Shown piece after piece: positions 1-9,500 of a DNA stretch of 64,000 nucleotides. The stretch is taken from NCBI RefSeq assembly GCF_014084045.1, contig NZ_CP043732.1, positions 1,550,001 to 1,614,000 on the forward strand, in the 5' to 3' direction. This DNA comes from Microbacterium esteraromaticum (GTDB taxonomy: Bacteria > Actinomycetota > Actinomycetes > Actinomycetales > Microbacteriaceae). The position numbers and the translations under genes are program-made. The notes under the pieces are model-generated. The model searched no databases. It worked only from the letters and a program-made list of their open reading frames with translations, and had not been told where the DNA came from. Each line of letters begins with the position of its first letter. The stretch's first letter is position 1.

Positions 1-87
1 TACCTCACGATCGTGCTCATCATCGTGTGCGTGCTCGCCATTCAGGCACTCGGCCACCGCACCTCCACGCGACTCGATCACCGCTGA
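1..87 (+). CDS. C-terminal end of an ABC transporter permease, probably MetI (partial)
   Basis: The window opens inside a reading frame in frame 1 that ends at TGA 85-87. The visible 28 residues are a hydrophobic helix (LTIVLIIVCVLAIQALG) followed by a basic tail ending in RLDHR. Such a tail after the last membrane helix is typical of MetI-type permeases. The gene lies 49 bp upstream of a MetQ-type binding protein, as expected in a metNIQ methionine-uptake operon. The identity rests mainly on this neighbour; any small permease would look alike over so short a stretch. Confidence 0.55.
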   Translation, partial: YLTIVLIIVCVLAIQALGHRTSTRLDHR

Positions 88-136
88 GCGCCGCCGGCCC
101 CACCGACCCGAACCCCATCGAAACGGAAGAGAACAG

Positions 137-954
137 ATGAAGAAGACACGTGCCGTCCTGGCCGCCGCCGCCCTCGGCGCGGCTCTGCTCGCCTCCGCCT
201 GCGCTCCCGCGGCGGAGCAGAAGCCGGATGCCGCGGCCGGCGAACCCGTCATCATCAAGGTCGCTGCGGTGCAGGCGCCGATGACGGATGTCGTCGAGGC
301 GGCCGGAGAGGCGATCGAAGACGGCTACGAGGTCCAGCTCGTCGAGGTCGCCGACTACGTCACCGCGAACACCATCCTGGCAAGCGGCGACGTGTACGCG
401 AACTTCTCGCAGCACGTGCCGTACATGGAGACGTTCAACGAGGGCAACGACGCGAACCTCGTCGGCGTGCAGCCGGTGTACAACTTCGTGATCGCGTTCT
501 ACTCGAAGACGCTCGACGACATCGCCGACCTGCCCGACGGCGCGAAGGTCGCGATCCCCGACGACCCGTCCAACACCGGCCGCGCGCTCAAGCTGCTCGC
601 CGCGAACGACATCATCGCGCTCGACCCCGAGGTCGACCCGTACGCGTCCACGGTCAAGGACATCACCGAGAACCCCAAGAACCTCGAGTTCATCCAGGTG
701 CCGATCTCCTCGCTGAACGCCGCCTACGAAGAGGCCGACCTGGTCTTCCAGTGGCCGTCGCACATCAAGGCGCTGGGTCTCACCCCGAGAAGGACGGCCT
801 GATCACGGAGCTCGACGACCGGTTCGCCCTGAACCTCGTCGTGCAGCAGAAGGACGAGAGCTCCGCGGCTACCGAGGCGCTCACGAAGGCCTTCACGAGC
901 GACGCGGTCCGCGAGGTCATCGAGGGCAACGGCACCATCGAGACCGCCTGGTGA
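137..954 (+). pseudogene. metQ: MetQ/NlpA-family methionine-binding lipoprotein, interrupted by a -1 frameshift
   Basis: The ATG at 137 follows a purine-rich ribosome site (GGAAGAGAA). The product starts with a lipoprotein signal peptide and lipobox LASAC (Cys22), so it would be anchored outside the membrane as the substrate-binding subunit of a methionine ABC importer. The NlpA-type fold is readable through ...FQWPSHIKALGLTP and then stops early at 800-802. The missing C-terminus (EKDGLITELDDRFALNL...) continues in another frame to TGA 952-954. Restoring one base in the CCCC run near 783-786 would give a normal ~271-residue protein. The break is therefore a single homopolymer deletion: either a true pseudogene or an assembly error. 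The gene is followed immediately by a strong hairpin. Confidence 0.8.
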
Positions 955-957
955 TTC

Positions 958-997
958 ATGACGCTGCATGACGTCTCGTGGCGTCATGCAGCGTCAT
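958..997 (+). terminator. Perfect 16-bp hairpin between metQ and the MFS gene
   Basis: Bases 958-973 and 982-997 are perfect inverted complements around an 8-nt loop. The hairpin starts 4 nt after the metQ stop. There is no T-run behind it, which is common for actinobacterial terminators. It also sits 22 nt before the MFS start codon, so an operator role is possible. Confidence 0.65.
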
Positions 998-1018
998 CGA
1001 GCTCTAGCGTTGACGCTC

Positions 1019-2452
1019 ATGAGCATCGACCACCAGACCACCTCGACGGTCATCCGCAGCGCTCGCGACGTGCACGCTCTGCTCGCCGAGAAGGGGTCTC
1101 AGGGCACCAAGACCAAGGCGATCATCGTCCTCGCCCTTGGCGGCATCTTCATGGATGCCTACGACTTCTCATCCCTGGCGTTCGGCATCACCGCTGTCAA
1201 GGAGGAGTTCGGCCTCGATCCGCTGATGACCGGCGTCGTGAACGCGGCGATCATGGTCGGCTCGGTGGTCGGGGCGATCTTCGGCGGCATGCTCGTCGAC
1301 CGCTTCGGTCGGTACAAGCTGTTCATGGCGGACATGGCGTTCTTCGTCGTCGCCGCCATCGGGTGCGCGCTCGCTCCGAACGAATGGGTGCTCATCTTCT
1401 TCCGCTTCGTGATGGGCGTCGGCGTGGGTCTCGACCTGCCCGTGGCGATGGCCTTCCTCGCGGAGTTCTCGAAGCTGCGCGGCTCGGGCAGCCGCTCTCA
1501 GCGTGTGAACGCGTGGTCGCCGGCCTGGTACATCGCGACGGGGTTCGGCTATCTGCTCGTGCTGGCGGTGTTCCTGCTGCTGCCGGTCGCGCAGCACGGC
1601 ATCCTGTGGCGGGTCGTCGTCGGCTTCGGGGCGGTGCCGGCGATCGTCGTGCTGCTGGTGCGCCGCAAGTACATGGCCGAGTCGCCGCAGTGGCTCGCAG
1701 ATCAGGGCGACCTGCGTGGTGCCGTCGATGTGATGCGCTCGCACCACGGCCTGGACGTCGAGCTGGCGCCGGATGCCGAGAGCGCCCGCACCACGGTCAA
1801 GGCACGCACCGGCCACTGGCGTCAGTACGGCGAGCTGTTCGCCCCGCGCTACCGGCTGCGCACGATCGCAGCGCTGTGCGTCTCGGTGTTCTCGACCTTC
1901 GGGTACAACGCGGTGGCATACGGGACCCCTCTCATCATCGCGATGCTGTTCCAGCAGGGGCCGCTCGTCACGATCCTGTCGGCGCTCGTGATCAACCTCG
2001 GCTTCGGAGCGGCGGGCGGCCTGCTGGGTGTGGGGCTGATCAACCGGGTCGGTGCGCGTCGGATGACCATCATCGGCTTCGCGATCCAGGCGGCATCGCT
2101 TCTCGTGCTCGCCATCGTGGGCATCCCCACCGGGGCGCTGGTGACGATCTCGATCGCCATGCTCGCGGCCTTCGTGTTCGCGCAGGCCGGGGGTCCGGGG
2201 GCGAACCTCATGAGCTACGCCACCCTGTCGTATCCCACGCGACTGCGCGGAGTCGGTGTCGGCTTCAACGAGGCGATCAAGCGCGTGTTCTCGATCGTCT
2301 CGCTGGTGTTCTTCCCCGTGCTCGCCGCCTCGCTGTCGACCGGGGTGTTCTGGATCGTCGCGCTCGCCCCTCTCGCCGGCCTCGTCTCGCTTCTGCTCAT
2401 CAGCTGGGATCCGACCGGCAAGGATGTCGACGCCGAGGACCAGCTCGGCTGA
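1019..2452 (+). CDS. Major facilitator superfamily transporter (sugar/aromatic-acid porter-like)
   Basis: A 477-aa membrane protein with about 12 hydrophobic helices. The cytosolic loop between helices 2 and 3 carries the MFS motif A core (VDRFGRYK), and ESPQWL after helix 6 matches the PESPRWL-type motif of sugar-porter and aromatic-acid/H+ symporter branches. GGIFMDAYDFSSLAFG in helix 1 resembles the D-x-YD segment of metabolite:H+ symporters. The substrate cannot be read from the sequence. I chose the ATG at 1019 because the upstream in-frame ATG at 968 lies inside the preceding hairpin and would add 17 non-conserved residues. No strong ribosome site is visible. The gene is alone in its transcription unit. 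Confidence 0.85.
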   Translation: MSIDHQTTSTVIRSARDVHALLAEKGSQGTKTKAIIVLALGGIFMDAYDFSSLAFGITAVKEEFGLDPLMTGVVNAAIMVGSVVGAIFGGMLVDRFGRYKLFMADMAFFVVAAIGCALAPNEWVLIFFRFVMGVGVGLDLPVAMAFLAEFSKLRGSGSRSQRVNAWSPAWYIATGFGYLLVLAVFLLLPVAQHGILWRVVVGFGAVPAIVVLLVRRKYMAESPQWLADQGDLRGAVDVMRSHHGLDVELAPDAESARTTVKARTGHWRQYGELFAPRYRLRTIAALCVSVFSTFGYNAVAYGTPLIIAMLFQQGPLVTILSALVINLGFGAAGGLLGVGLINRVGARRMTIIGFAIQAASLLVLAIVGIPTGALVTISIAMLAAFVFAQAGGPGANLMSYATLSYPTRLRGVGVGFNEAIKRVFSIVSLVFFPVLAASLSTGVFWIVALAPLAGLVSLLLISWDPTGKDVDAEDQLG

Positions 2453-2613
2453 ACCCGCGTCGCAGGAGAGCGTCGGCGGATGCTGTGGACTGACGACAAC
2501 GAGCCCAGAGGGACCGGTGGGGCGGGGTTGGGGGAAGTCCACAGTCGGGTTCGCTGCGCGTTGTCGAGGATCTACCATCGAGGCATCCCCGCTCCTTCCT
2601 GAGAGGAACCGCC

Positions 2614-4674
2614 ATGGTCGACGCCGCCATCCGCCCCACCACCGACGCCGCCGCCGAGCAGGTCGTGGCCGCCGCGATCGACGTCGAGCGCGTGAACGAG
2701 CTGCTCATGGGAACCTGGGCCGACACCAGGCGCGAGGCCCGCGCGATGGTCAAGGACCCCGCGTTCTGGCGCGACGACAGCCTCGCGAAGGACGAGCACC
2801 GCGAGCGCGTGCTCTCGCAGCTGCACCTGCTGGTCGAGAACCGCGCCGTGCATCGGGCGTTCCCGAAGAGGTTCGGCGGCGAGGAGAACAACGGCGCCAA
2901 CATCGCCGGATTCGAAGAGCTGGTCGTCGCCGACCCGAGCCTGCAGATCAAGTCAGGCGTGCAGTGGGGCCTCTTCGGGTCGGCGATCCTGCAGCTCGGA
3001 ACCGAGCAGCACCACGAGAAGTGGCTGCCCGGTGTCATGGACCTCTCGATCCCCGGCGCCTTCGCGATGACGGAGATCGGTCACGGCTCCGATGTGGCCG
3101 CGGTCGGCACCACGGCCACGTACGACCCCGAGACCGAGGAGTTCGTGATCAACACGCCGTTCCGTGCGGCGACCAAGGAGTACCTCGGCAACGCCGCCCT
3201 GCACGGCATCGCGGCGACGGTGTTCGCCCAGCTGATCACCAACGGGGTCAACCACGGCGTGCACTGCTTCTACGTGCCGCTGCGTGATGAGCGCGGCGAC
3301 GACCTGCCCGGCATCGGCCGCGAGGACGACGGGCTCAAGGGCGGCCTGAACGGCATCGACAACGGCCGCCTCAGCTTCGATCACGTTCGCGTGCCGCGCA
3401 CCAACCTGCTCAACCGCTACGGCGACGTCGCCCCCGACGGCACGTACACCAGCGAGATCGAGAGCCCCGGCCGCCGCTTCTTCACGATGCTCGGCACCCT
3501 GGTGCAGGGCCGCGTCTCGCTCGACGGCGCCTCGTCCTGGGCATCCGCTCTCGGCCTGCACATCGCGATCACCTACGCGACCCAGCGTCGTCAGTTCGAC
3601 GGCGCGAACGGCGAGGAGACCGTGCTGCTCGACTACGGCAAGCACCAGCGCCGTCTGCTGCCGCGCCTGGCCACCACCTACGCGCAGATCTTCGCGCACG
3701 ACGAGTTCCTGCAGAAGTTCGACGGCGTCTTCTCTGGCCGCACCGACACCCCGGAGGACCGGGAAGACCTCGAGACCCTCGCCGCCGCGCTCAAGCCGCT
3801 CTCGACGTGGCATGCGCTCGACACGCTGCAGGAGGCCCGCGAGGCATGCGGAGGTGCAGGCTTCATGTTCGAGAACCGTCTCGTCGGCCTGCGTCAGGAC
3901 CTCGACATCTACGTCACCTTCGAGGGCGACAACAACATCCTGCTGCAGCTGGTCGGCAAGCGACTGCTCACCGACTTCGCCGGTCAGTTCAAGGGCAAGG
4001 ACGCCGCGGCGCTCGCCAAGTACGCCGTGGGGCAGACGGCGGGCAAGGTGTTCCACGGCGCGGGACTGCGGGCCCTCGGCCAGGCCGTCGCCGACTTCGG
4101 CTCGACGGCCCGATCGGTCGAGCTCGGTCTGCGCGAGGAGCAGCAGCACGAGCTGCTCACCGAGCGCGTGCAGCAGATGGTCGCCGACATCGCCGGCCGG
4201 CTCCGCGCCGCCGGCAAGGACAAGGTGCTCGGCGAGAAGCTGTTCAACGAGAACCAGGCCGAGCTGATCGAGGCCGCCCGTGCGCACGGCGAGCTGCTGC
4301 AGTGGGAGGCCTTCACCGATGCGATCCGCCGGATCGACGACGACGACACCCTGCAGGTGCTCACCTGGCTTCGAGACCTGTTCGGCCTGTCGCTCATCGA
4401 GAAGCACCTCGCATGGCACATGATCAACGGCCGCCTGTCGATGCAGCGGGCGGCGGCGGTCTCGAGCTACATCGATCGCCTCTGCGCGCGCCTGCGGCCG
4501 CACGCCCTCGAGCTCGTGCAGGCGTTTGGCTACGAGCCGGAGCACGTGCGCGCGCCCATCGCGAGCGGCATCGAGCAGCAGCGTCAGGACGAGGCCAGGG
4601 CCTACTACGCCGCGCTCGAGGCATCCGGTCAGGCGCCCGTCTCGGAGAAGGTGCTGAAGCAGAAGAAGCGCTGA
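2614..4674 (+). CDS. Acyl-CoA oxidase / long acyl-CoA dehydrogenase family flavoenzyme
   Basis: A 686-aa protein of the acyl-CoA oxidase (ACOX) architecture, longer than the ~380-aa classical dehydrogenases. Visible signatures are the flavin/substrate segment AMTEIGHGSDVAAVGTTATY, the oxidase-type EFVINTPFRAATKEYLGNAA, the helix QGRVSLDGASSWASALGL, and EACGGAGF before the catalytic-base region. The last ~230 residues form the helical ACOX C-terminal domain and end in a basic tail (KVLKQKKR). The expected role is FAD-dependent alpha,beta-oxidation of acyl-CoA in fatty-acid breakdown. Whether the electron acceptor is oxygen or ETF cannot be decided from sequence. GAGAGGAAC lies upstream of the ATG. 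A hairpin follows the gene, so it appears monocistronic. Confidence 0.9.
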   Translation: MVDAAIRPTTDAAAEQVVAAAIDVERVNELLMGTWADTRREARAMVKDPAFWRDDSLAKDEHRERVLSQLHLLVENRAVHRAFPKRFGGEENNGANIAGFEELVVADPSLQIKSGVQWGLFGSAILQLGTEQHHEKWLPGVMDLSIPGAFAMTEIGHGSDVAAVGTTATYDPETEEFVINTPFRAATKEYLGNAALHGIAATVFAQLITNGVNHGVHCFYVPLRDERGDDLPGIGREDDGLKGGLNGIDNGRLSFDHVRVPRTNLLNRYGDVAPDGTYTSEIESPGRRFFTMLGTLVQGRVSLDGASSWASALGLHIAITYATQRRQFDGANGEETVLLDYGKHQRRLLPRLATTYAQIFAHDEFLQKFDGVFSGRTDTPEDREDLETLAAALKPLSTWHALDTLQEAREACGGAGFMFENRLVGLRQDLDIYVTFEGDNNILLQLVGKRLLTDFAGQFKGKDAAALAKYAVGQTAGKVFHGAGLRALGQAVADFGSTARSVELGLREEQQHELLTERVQQMVADIAGRLRAAGKDKVLGEKLFNENQAELIEAARAHGELLQWEAFTDAIRRIDDDDTLQVLTWLRDLFGLSLIEKHLAWHMINGRLSMQRAAAVSSYIDRLCARLRPHALELVQAFGYEPEHVRAPIASGIEQQRQDEARAYYAALEASGQAPVSEKVLKQKKR

Positions 4675-4693
4675 GCGCTTCGCGCGAAATCGA

Positions 4694-4738
4694 ACGCCTG
4701 CCGCGGATGGGATCTCGGATTCCGTTCGCGGCAGGCGT
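4694..4738 (+). terminator. Rho-independent-type terminator after the acyl-CoA oxidase gene
   Basis: Bases 4694-4705 and 4727-4738 form a perfect 12-bp GC-rich stem (ACGCCTGCCGCG and its complement) with a 21-nt loop, followed by the pyrimidine-rich CTTTCGCGTCTTTCT. It lies 20 nt after the stop codon. Confidence 0.8.
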
Positions 4739-4808
4739 CTTTCGCGTCTTTCTCCGCGCGAGACGCAGGGGCGCTGTCCGTGTCCGAGCCGGACGGTAGC
4801 GTGGCCGC

Positions 4809-5378
4809 ATGGCATCCCTCCTCACCGCGGCCGACGGCCGCGCACGCTGCGCCTGGGTCGGCGACGACGTCGAGTACCGCCGCTATCACGACGAGGAGTG
4901 GGGTCGCCCGCTGCACGGTGACCGCGCGCTGTTCGAGAAGATGGCGCTCGAGGGGTTCCAGGCGGGGCTCAGCTGGATCACGATCCTTCGCAAGCGCCCC
5001 CGCTTCCGCGAGGTGTTCGCGGGGTTCGACCCCGCCCTGGTCGCCGCGTTCGGGCCCGACGACGTCGAGCGGCTGATGGCGGATGCGGGGATCATCCGCA
5101 ACCGCGCCAAGATCGAGGCCACGATCTCGAACGCGGCACTCGTGCGCGACATGGAGGAGGGCGAGCTGGATGCCCTGATGTGGGGCCACGCGCCACGGGC
5201 ATCCCGACCCCGCCCACGCGACTTCGCCGATGTGCCTGCGGTGACCGTCGAGTCCACAGCCCTCAGCAAGGCGCTGCGCAAGAGAGGGTTCCGCTTCGTC
5301 GGCCCGACCACGATGTACGCGCTGATGCAGTCGGCCGGGATGGTCGACGATCACGTCGAGGGCTGCTGGCGTTCCTGA
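4809..5378 (+). CDS. tag: DNA-3-methyladenine glycosylase I
   Basis: A 189-aa protein with the full set of Tag landmarks: RCAW (Cys14), YHDEEWG (His27), LEGFQAGLSW with Glu48 in the base-recognition pocket, and GFRFVGPTTMYALMQSAGMVDDH near the end. Cys14, His27, His182 and Cys186 match the zinc-snap ligands known from E. coli Tag. The enzyme removes 3-methyladenine from alkylated DNA in base-excision repair. The ATG at 4809 is preceded by a TAGCGT -10-like hexamer only 12 nt upstream (4796-4801 region) and no ribosome site, so the message may be nearly leaderless. It is separated from the kinase operon by 93 bp. Confidence 0.95.
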   Translation: MASLLTAADGRARCAWVGDDVEYRRYHDEEWGRPLHGDRALFEKMALEGFQAGLSWITILRKRPRFREVFAGFDPALVAAFGPDDVERLMADAGIIRNRAKIEATISNAALVRDMEEGELDALMWGHAPRASRPRPRDFADVPAVTVESTALSKALRKRGFRFVGPTTMYALMQSAGMVDDHVEGCWRS

Positions 5379-5415
5379 CCCCGCAGCCCCGCCGTGGCGG
5401 TGCGCACGGAGCGGA

Positions 5416-5464
5416 TATGATCGAGCGGGGGGTGTCTTCCTGCGCCTCGCGCTCGTGAGGGAGG
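5416..5464 (+). promoter_or_regulatory. Promoter and ribosome site of the kinase I operon
   Basis: TATGAT at 5416-5421 is a near-consensus -10. No clear -35 is seen 17 bp upstream. GAGGGAGG at 5457-5464 is a strong ribosome site 7 nt before the TTG start at 5472 and decides that start. This operon lacks the ATGGGGA palindrome found before the secreted-protein genes. Confidence 0.5.
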
Positions 5465-5471
5465 CACACTC

Positions 5472-6599
5472 TTGGCGAAGCGGATCTCGTCGCCGCCGCC
5501 CACTCTGGCCGGCTACAGCTACGTGCGGCCGCTGGGCTCCGGCGGATTCGCCGACGTGTTCCTGTACGAGCAGGACATGCCCCGTCGCGTCGCCGCGGTG
5601 AAGGTCCTGCTCGCCGATGCGGTGAACCCCGATGTGCTCCGCGCGTTCAACGCCGAGGCCGACATCTCCGCGAGGCTGAGCGCGCATCCGTCGATCGTCA
5701 CGATCTATCAGGCCTCGATCTCCGCCGACGGCCGCCCCTACTTCGCGATGGAGTACTGCCCCGACACGATGAGCGCGAGGTATCGCAAAGCACCCGTGCC
5801 GATCGCCGAGGTTCTCGACGCCGGGGTCCGCATCGCCGGCGCGCTCGAGACCGTGCACCGCGCAGGACTGCTGCACCGCGACATCAAGCCGTCGAACGTG
5901 CTGATCAACTCGCTCGGCTCGCCCGTGCTCGCCGATTTCGGCATCGCCGCAGCCGTCGTGGACGCGGGCGAGAGCGACGTCTTCGCGATGTCGGTGCCGT
6001 GGAGCTCGCCCGAGGTGCTGCAGGAGCGCGTGACCGGCTCGGTGCCCAGCGAGATCTGGAGCCTCGCGGCGACGCTGTACACATTGCTCGCCGGACGGAC
6101 GCCCTTCGAGGTCGACGACCGCGCGTCCAACTCCCGCGATCAGCTGCGGCAGCGCATCATCCGCGCCCGGTACACGCCGATCCCTGTTCCGGGCATGCCG
6201 CCGATCCTCGATCAGATCCTCGCGGCGGCGATGCATCGCGATCCCGCGCGTCGATTCGCGTCGATGGAGGAGTTCGCCGACCGGCTGCGGTGGGCCCAGT
6301 ACGAGCTCGGCATCGCGCCGACGGCGTTCGAGGCGGCGTCGGCCGAATGGGCGGCCGCCGCCCCCGTCAGTTTCGCCGACACGGGTTCCCGCGGGCCCGT
6401 GATCACCACCGTCGCGCCTGACTCCCGCCGGGCCGCTCGCGCCGAGAAGCAGAAGACGAGCCTGCGCGGGCGCGACGAGCCTGCAGCCGCGTCGGGCGGC
6501 CGCTCGCCGGTGGTGGCCGGTGTCGTCGGCGCGCTCATCGGCGCCGCCGCGATCGCGGCGATCGGAGCCGCCGTCCTCACCATGACCGGGGTGCTCTGA
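5472..6599 (+). CDS. Membrane-anchored Ser/Thr protein kinase (kinase I)
   Basis: A 375-aa Hanks-type kinase starting at TTG. The kinase domain spans about residues 15-275: glycine loop LGSGGFADV, ATP-anchoring Lys44 (AAVKVLL), catalytic HRDIKPSN with Asp137, DFG Asp155 (LADFGIAA), and SSPEVL in place of the usual APE. A basic linker leads to a single membrane helix at about 343-371 that ends the protein. The catalytic part is therefore cytosolic and there is essentially no outside sensor, unlike kinase II at 41065. The stop overlaps the next start (TGATG), coupling it to the giant surface protein. It probably phosphorylates the FHA-docking proteins of the same cluster and is opposed by the PP2C at 18974. 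The first 50 residues are very close to kinase II, so the two are paralogues. Confidence 0.95.
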   Translation: MAKRISSPPPTLAGYSYVRPLGSGGFADVFLYEQDMPRRVAAVKVLLADAVNPDVLRAFNAEADISARLSAHPSIVTIYQASISADGRPYFAMEYCPDTMSARYRKAPVPIAEVLDAGVRIAGALETVHRAGLLHRDIKPSNVLINSLGSPVLADFGIAAAVVDAGESDVFAMSVPWSSPEVLQERVTGSVPSEIWSLAATLYTLLAGRTPFEVDDRASNSRDQLRQRIIRARYTPIPVPGMPPILDQILAAAMHRDPARRFASMEEFADRLRWAQYELGIAPTAFEAASAEWAAAAPVSFADTGSRGPVITTVAPDSRRAARAEKQKTSLRGRDEPAAASGGRSPVVAGVVGALIGAAAIAAIGAAVLTMTGVL

Positions 6600-9500
6600 T
6601 GGCAGCGGCTGACCGAGTGCGGCCGATGGCGCCGGTGCGTTCGCGCGGTCGCCTGATCGGCGGCATCGCCGCAGCCGCGGCCATCGTCATGGTGATCGTC
6701 CTCGCGGTCACCGCGCAGGGCTACCAGGCGCAGGAGGTGCCTCGCCTCGAATCGTCGGTGTGGGTGCTGCGCGATTCGGGTCAGTACGCGCGGGTGAACA
6801 CGGAGCTGGCCGAGATCGACACGGTCCGGTCGGTGGACTCGCCGGAGTCCGTGTGGCAGAGCGGGCAGTCGGCTGTGCTGTTCAGTCAGGGCAGTCGTCA
6901 GCGCTGGGACATCGATCCCGCGAGTCCCCAGGATCTTCTCGCGGATGCCGGGGAGCAGGGGGCTCCGTCGGCGTCGGTGCCCACCCCGGCCGGAACGCGC
7001 CAGATCGTCTCAGCCGGCTCGTTCATCGCGTACCGCACCGACACGGGGCAGGTGTCGGTGTCGTCGCTCGCCCCCGGAGCCGCCACGGCCCTGGTCGACC
7101 CGTTCTCCGAAGTGGAGGTCGAGGAGGGCGAGGACCGTCCGACCTACGTCGCCGACGCGATCGGCCTCTCGCCTGAGGGCATCCTCTCGCTGTACTCGGC
7201 TGACGAGGGCGCTGTGCGCCTGTTCGACATCGAGCGGCATCGCTTCCTCGACGAGGGAACCACGCTCGCCGACGCACCCGAGGGCGACGCGGATCTGGCC
7301 ATGACGGTCGTCGGCGAGCGCTGGGCGCTCCTGCAGCCGGGCGAGAGCCGGCTGTGGATCGCCGGGCAGGACGATTCCATCGGGCTCGACGTGGCCGAAG
7401 ACGCACGGCTGCAGGACGGCGCCGCTCGCGGCGACGTTCTCCTGATAGCCGATTCGGGCGGACTCGTATCGGTGCCGCTGAGCGGCGGCGACGCCGAACG
7501 TGTCGCAGAGGCCGACGGCGTGCCCGCCGCACCCGTGGTGGTCGGATCGACGTCGTACGCGGCGTGGATCGGTACGGATGCCGGAACACTGTGGGCCGAC
7601 GGCGAGTCCACGGCGCTCACGGTGCCAGGCGACGTGCTCGAATCGGTCGACGTACAGCCGGCCTTCCGAGCCAACGGCGATCGGGCGGTGCTCTCCGAGG
7701 TCTCCACAGGCCTGGTCTGGACGGCGCCGGACGGCCGGCTCGTCCCGCTCGAGCAGTGGGATGTCGAAGACGAGACGCAGGAGCAGGAGGGCACCGTCGT
7801 CGTCGAGGACATGGCGGAGCAGCTTCCTCCTGTGGCCGTCGACGACGCGTTCGGGGTGCGCTCCGGCGCGCAGGTGGTGCTGCCCGTCCTGCTCAACGAC
7901 CACGATCCGAACCGCAGGGACGTGCTCTCGATCGAGGCGTCGTCTGTCGCCGGTGGTCTCGCCGACCCCGCATTCGGCGACCTGTCGCTCATCGCGAACG
8001 GGCAGTCGCTCGTCGTCGACGTGCGCGCGCAGTCCGGTCAGACCACGTTCAGCTACACGGTGACCGACGGCGCGGCCGTGTCGCAGCCGGCCACCGTCAC
8101 GATCACCGTCGTCGGAGACGACGTGAACACGGCGCCGGTCTGGTGCGGTGTCGACGCGTGCACGCAGGAATGGCCGTCACCCGAGCTGCTTCCCGGTGGC
8201 AGCACGACCGTGCCTGTGCTGACAGGCTGGGTCGACCCAGAAGGCGATGCGTTCGTCCTGAGCGACGCCTACGAGGCCGATCCCGCGGCGCCCGTCATGG
8301 TCGTGGCCACCGCCGACGGGCATGTCGCGATCCGGCACACCGATCCGAACGCGAAGGACGCTGTCATCCCGGTGACCGTCGTGGTGTCGGACTCCCGCGG
8401 GGCCACCGCCGAGAAGACCCTCGAGGTGCGAGTCAGCGGCAATCCGTCGATGCGGGCGATGCCGGTGGCGCTCATGGCGCGCATCGGCGAGCCGCAGACC
8501 GTCCGCATCGCCGATCACCTCACCGGCGGGTCCGGCTCGTACCGGCTGGTCGACGCCGTGCAGACCGCCGCGACGGCCGAGGGTATGAGCGTCACCCCGA
8601 ACGCCGCGTCCGGCGAGGTCGAGATCACGGTGACCGAGCCTGGGCAGTACCTCGTCACCTACACGGCGCAGGACGCCACTACCCAGGCCGAGCAGTCTGC
8701 CGTCATCCGCGTCACCGCCGTCGACGGCGCGGCTCCCCTGGCGATGGCGCCGGTGACCGCGTTCGTGCGCGCAGGTGAGGACACGACGGTCGACGTGCTG
8801 GGCGCCGCCCAGAACACGAGCGGCCGCGTGCTGATCCTCGCCGGCGCCGTCAGCTCGACGCCCCAGCTCACGGCGAACGTCGTCGGCAGCGAGCGTCTGC
8901 GCGTCAGCGGAACCACTCCCGACGGAGAACCCGGGGTGATCGGCACGGCGAGGGTGACCGTCGCCGACGGATCGGGCGCTGCTGTCGAGGGCACAGTGAC
9001 CGTCTTCCTCGCCCCGCCGTCGACCGTGACCCGGCCGATCGTCTTCCCGGACGCCATCACCGTGCGCGCAGGCGCGCTGGCGCGCATCGACGTGACCGCG
9101 AACGATGTCGCCCCACGCGGCGAGCCGCTCATCGTGCTGCCCGAGGTGACCGGCTCGGGGCAGCCCGACGAGCTGGTCTTCGCAGACGGCGGCTCCCTGA
9201 GGTATCTCGCGCCCAGCACCCCCGGCACCTACCGGCTCACCTATGCGGTGTCGCTCGAGCGCAACCCCGAGCTGTTCGACAACGGCTCGGTGATCGTGAA
9301 CGTCGTGCCGGCCGGCACCAACCGTGCGCCGAACCCCGCCACGCTCACGGGCCGGGTGCTCAGCGGGCAGACCGTGTCGCTCACGGTGCCCGTCACCGGG
9401 ATGGACGCCGACGGCGATCGGGTGACCCTCGCGGCCGTCGCGCAGCCTGAGCGCGGCGCGGGCACGGCAACGATCTCGGCTGCCGGAGATGCGATCGTCT

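Noticed and set aside
2483..2544. 9-bp inverted repeat (CTGTGGACT / AGTCCACAG) between the MFS and acyl-CoA oxidase genes
   Set aside because: The arms are short and 44 nt apart. They could arise by chance in GC-rich DNA, and no second copy is seen.
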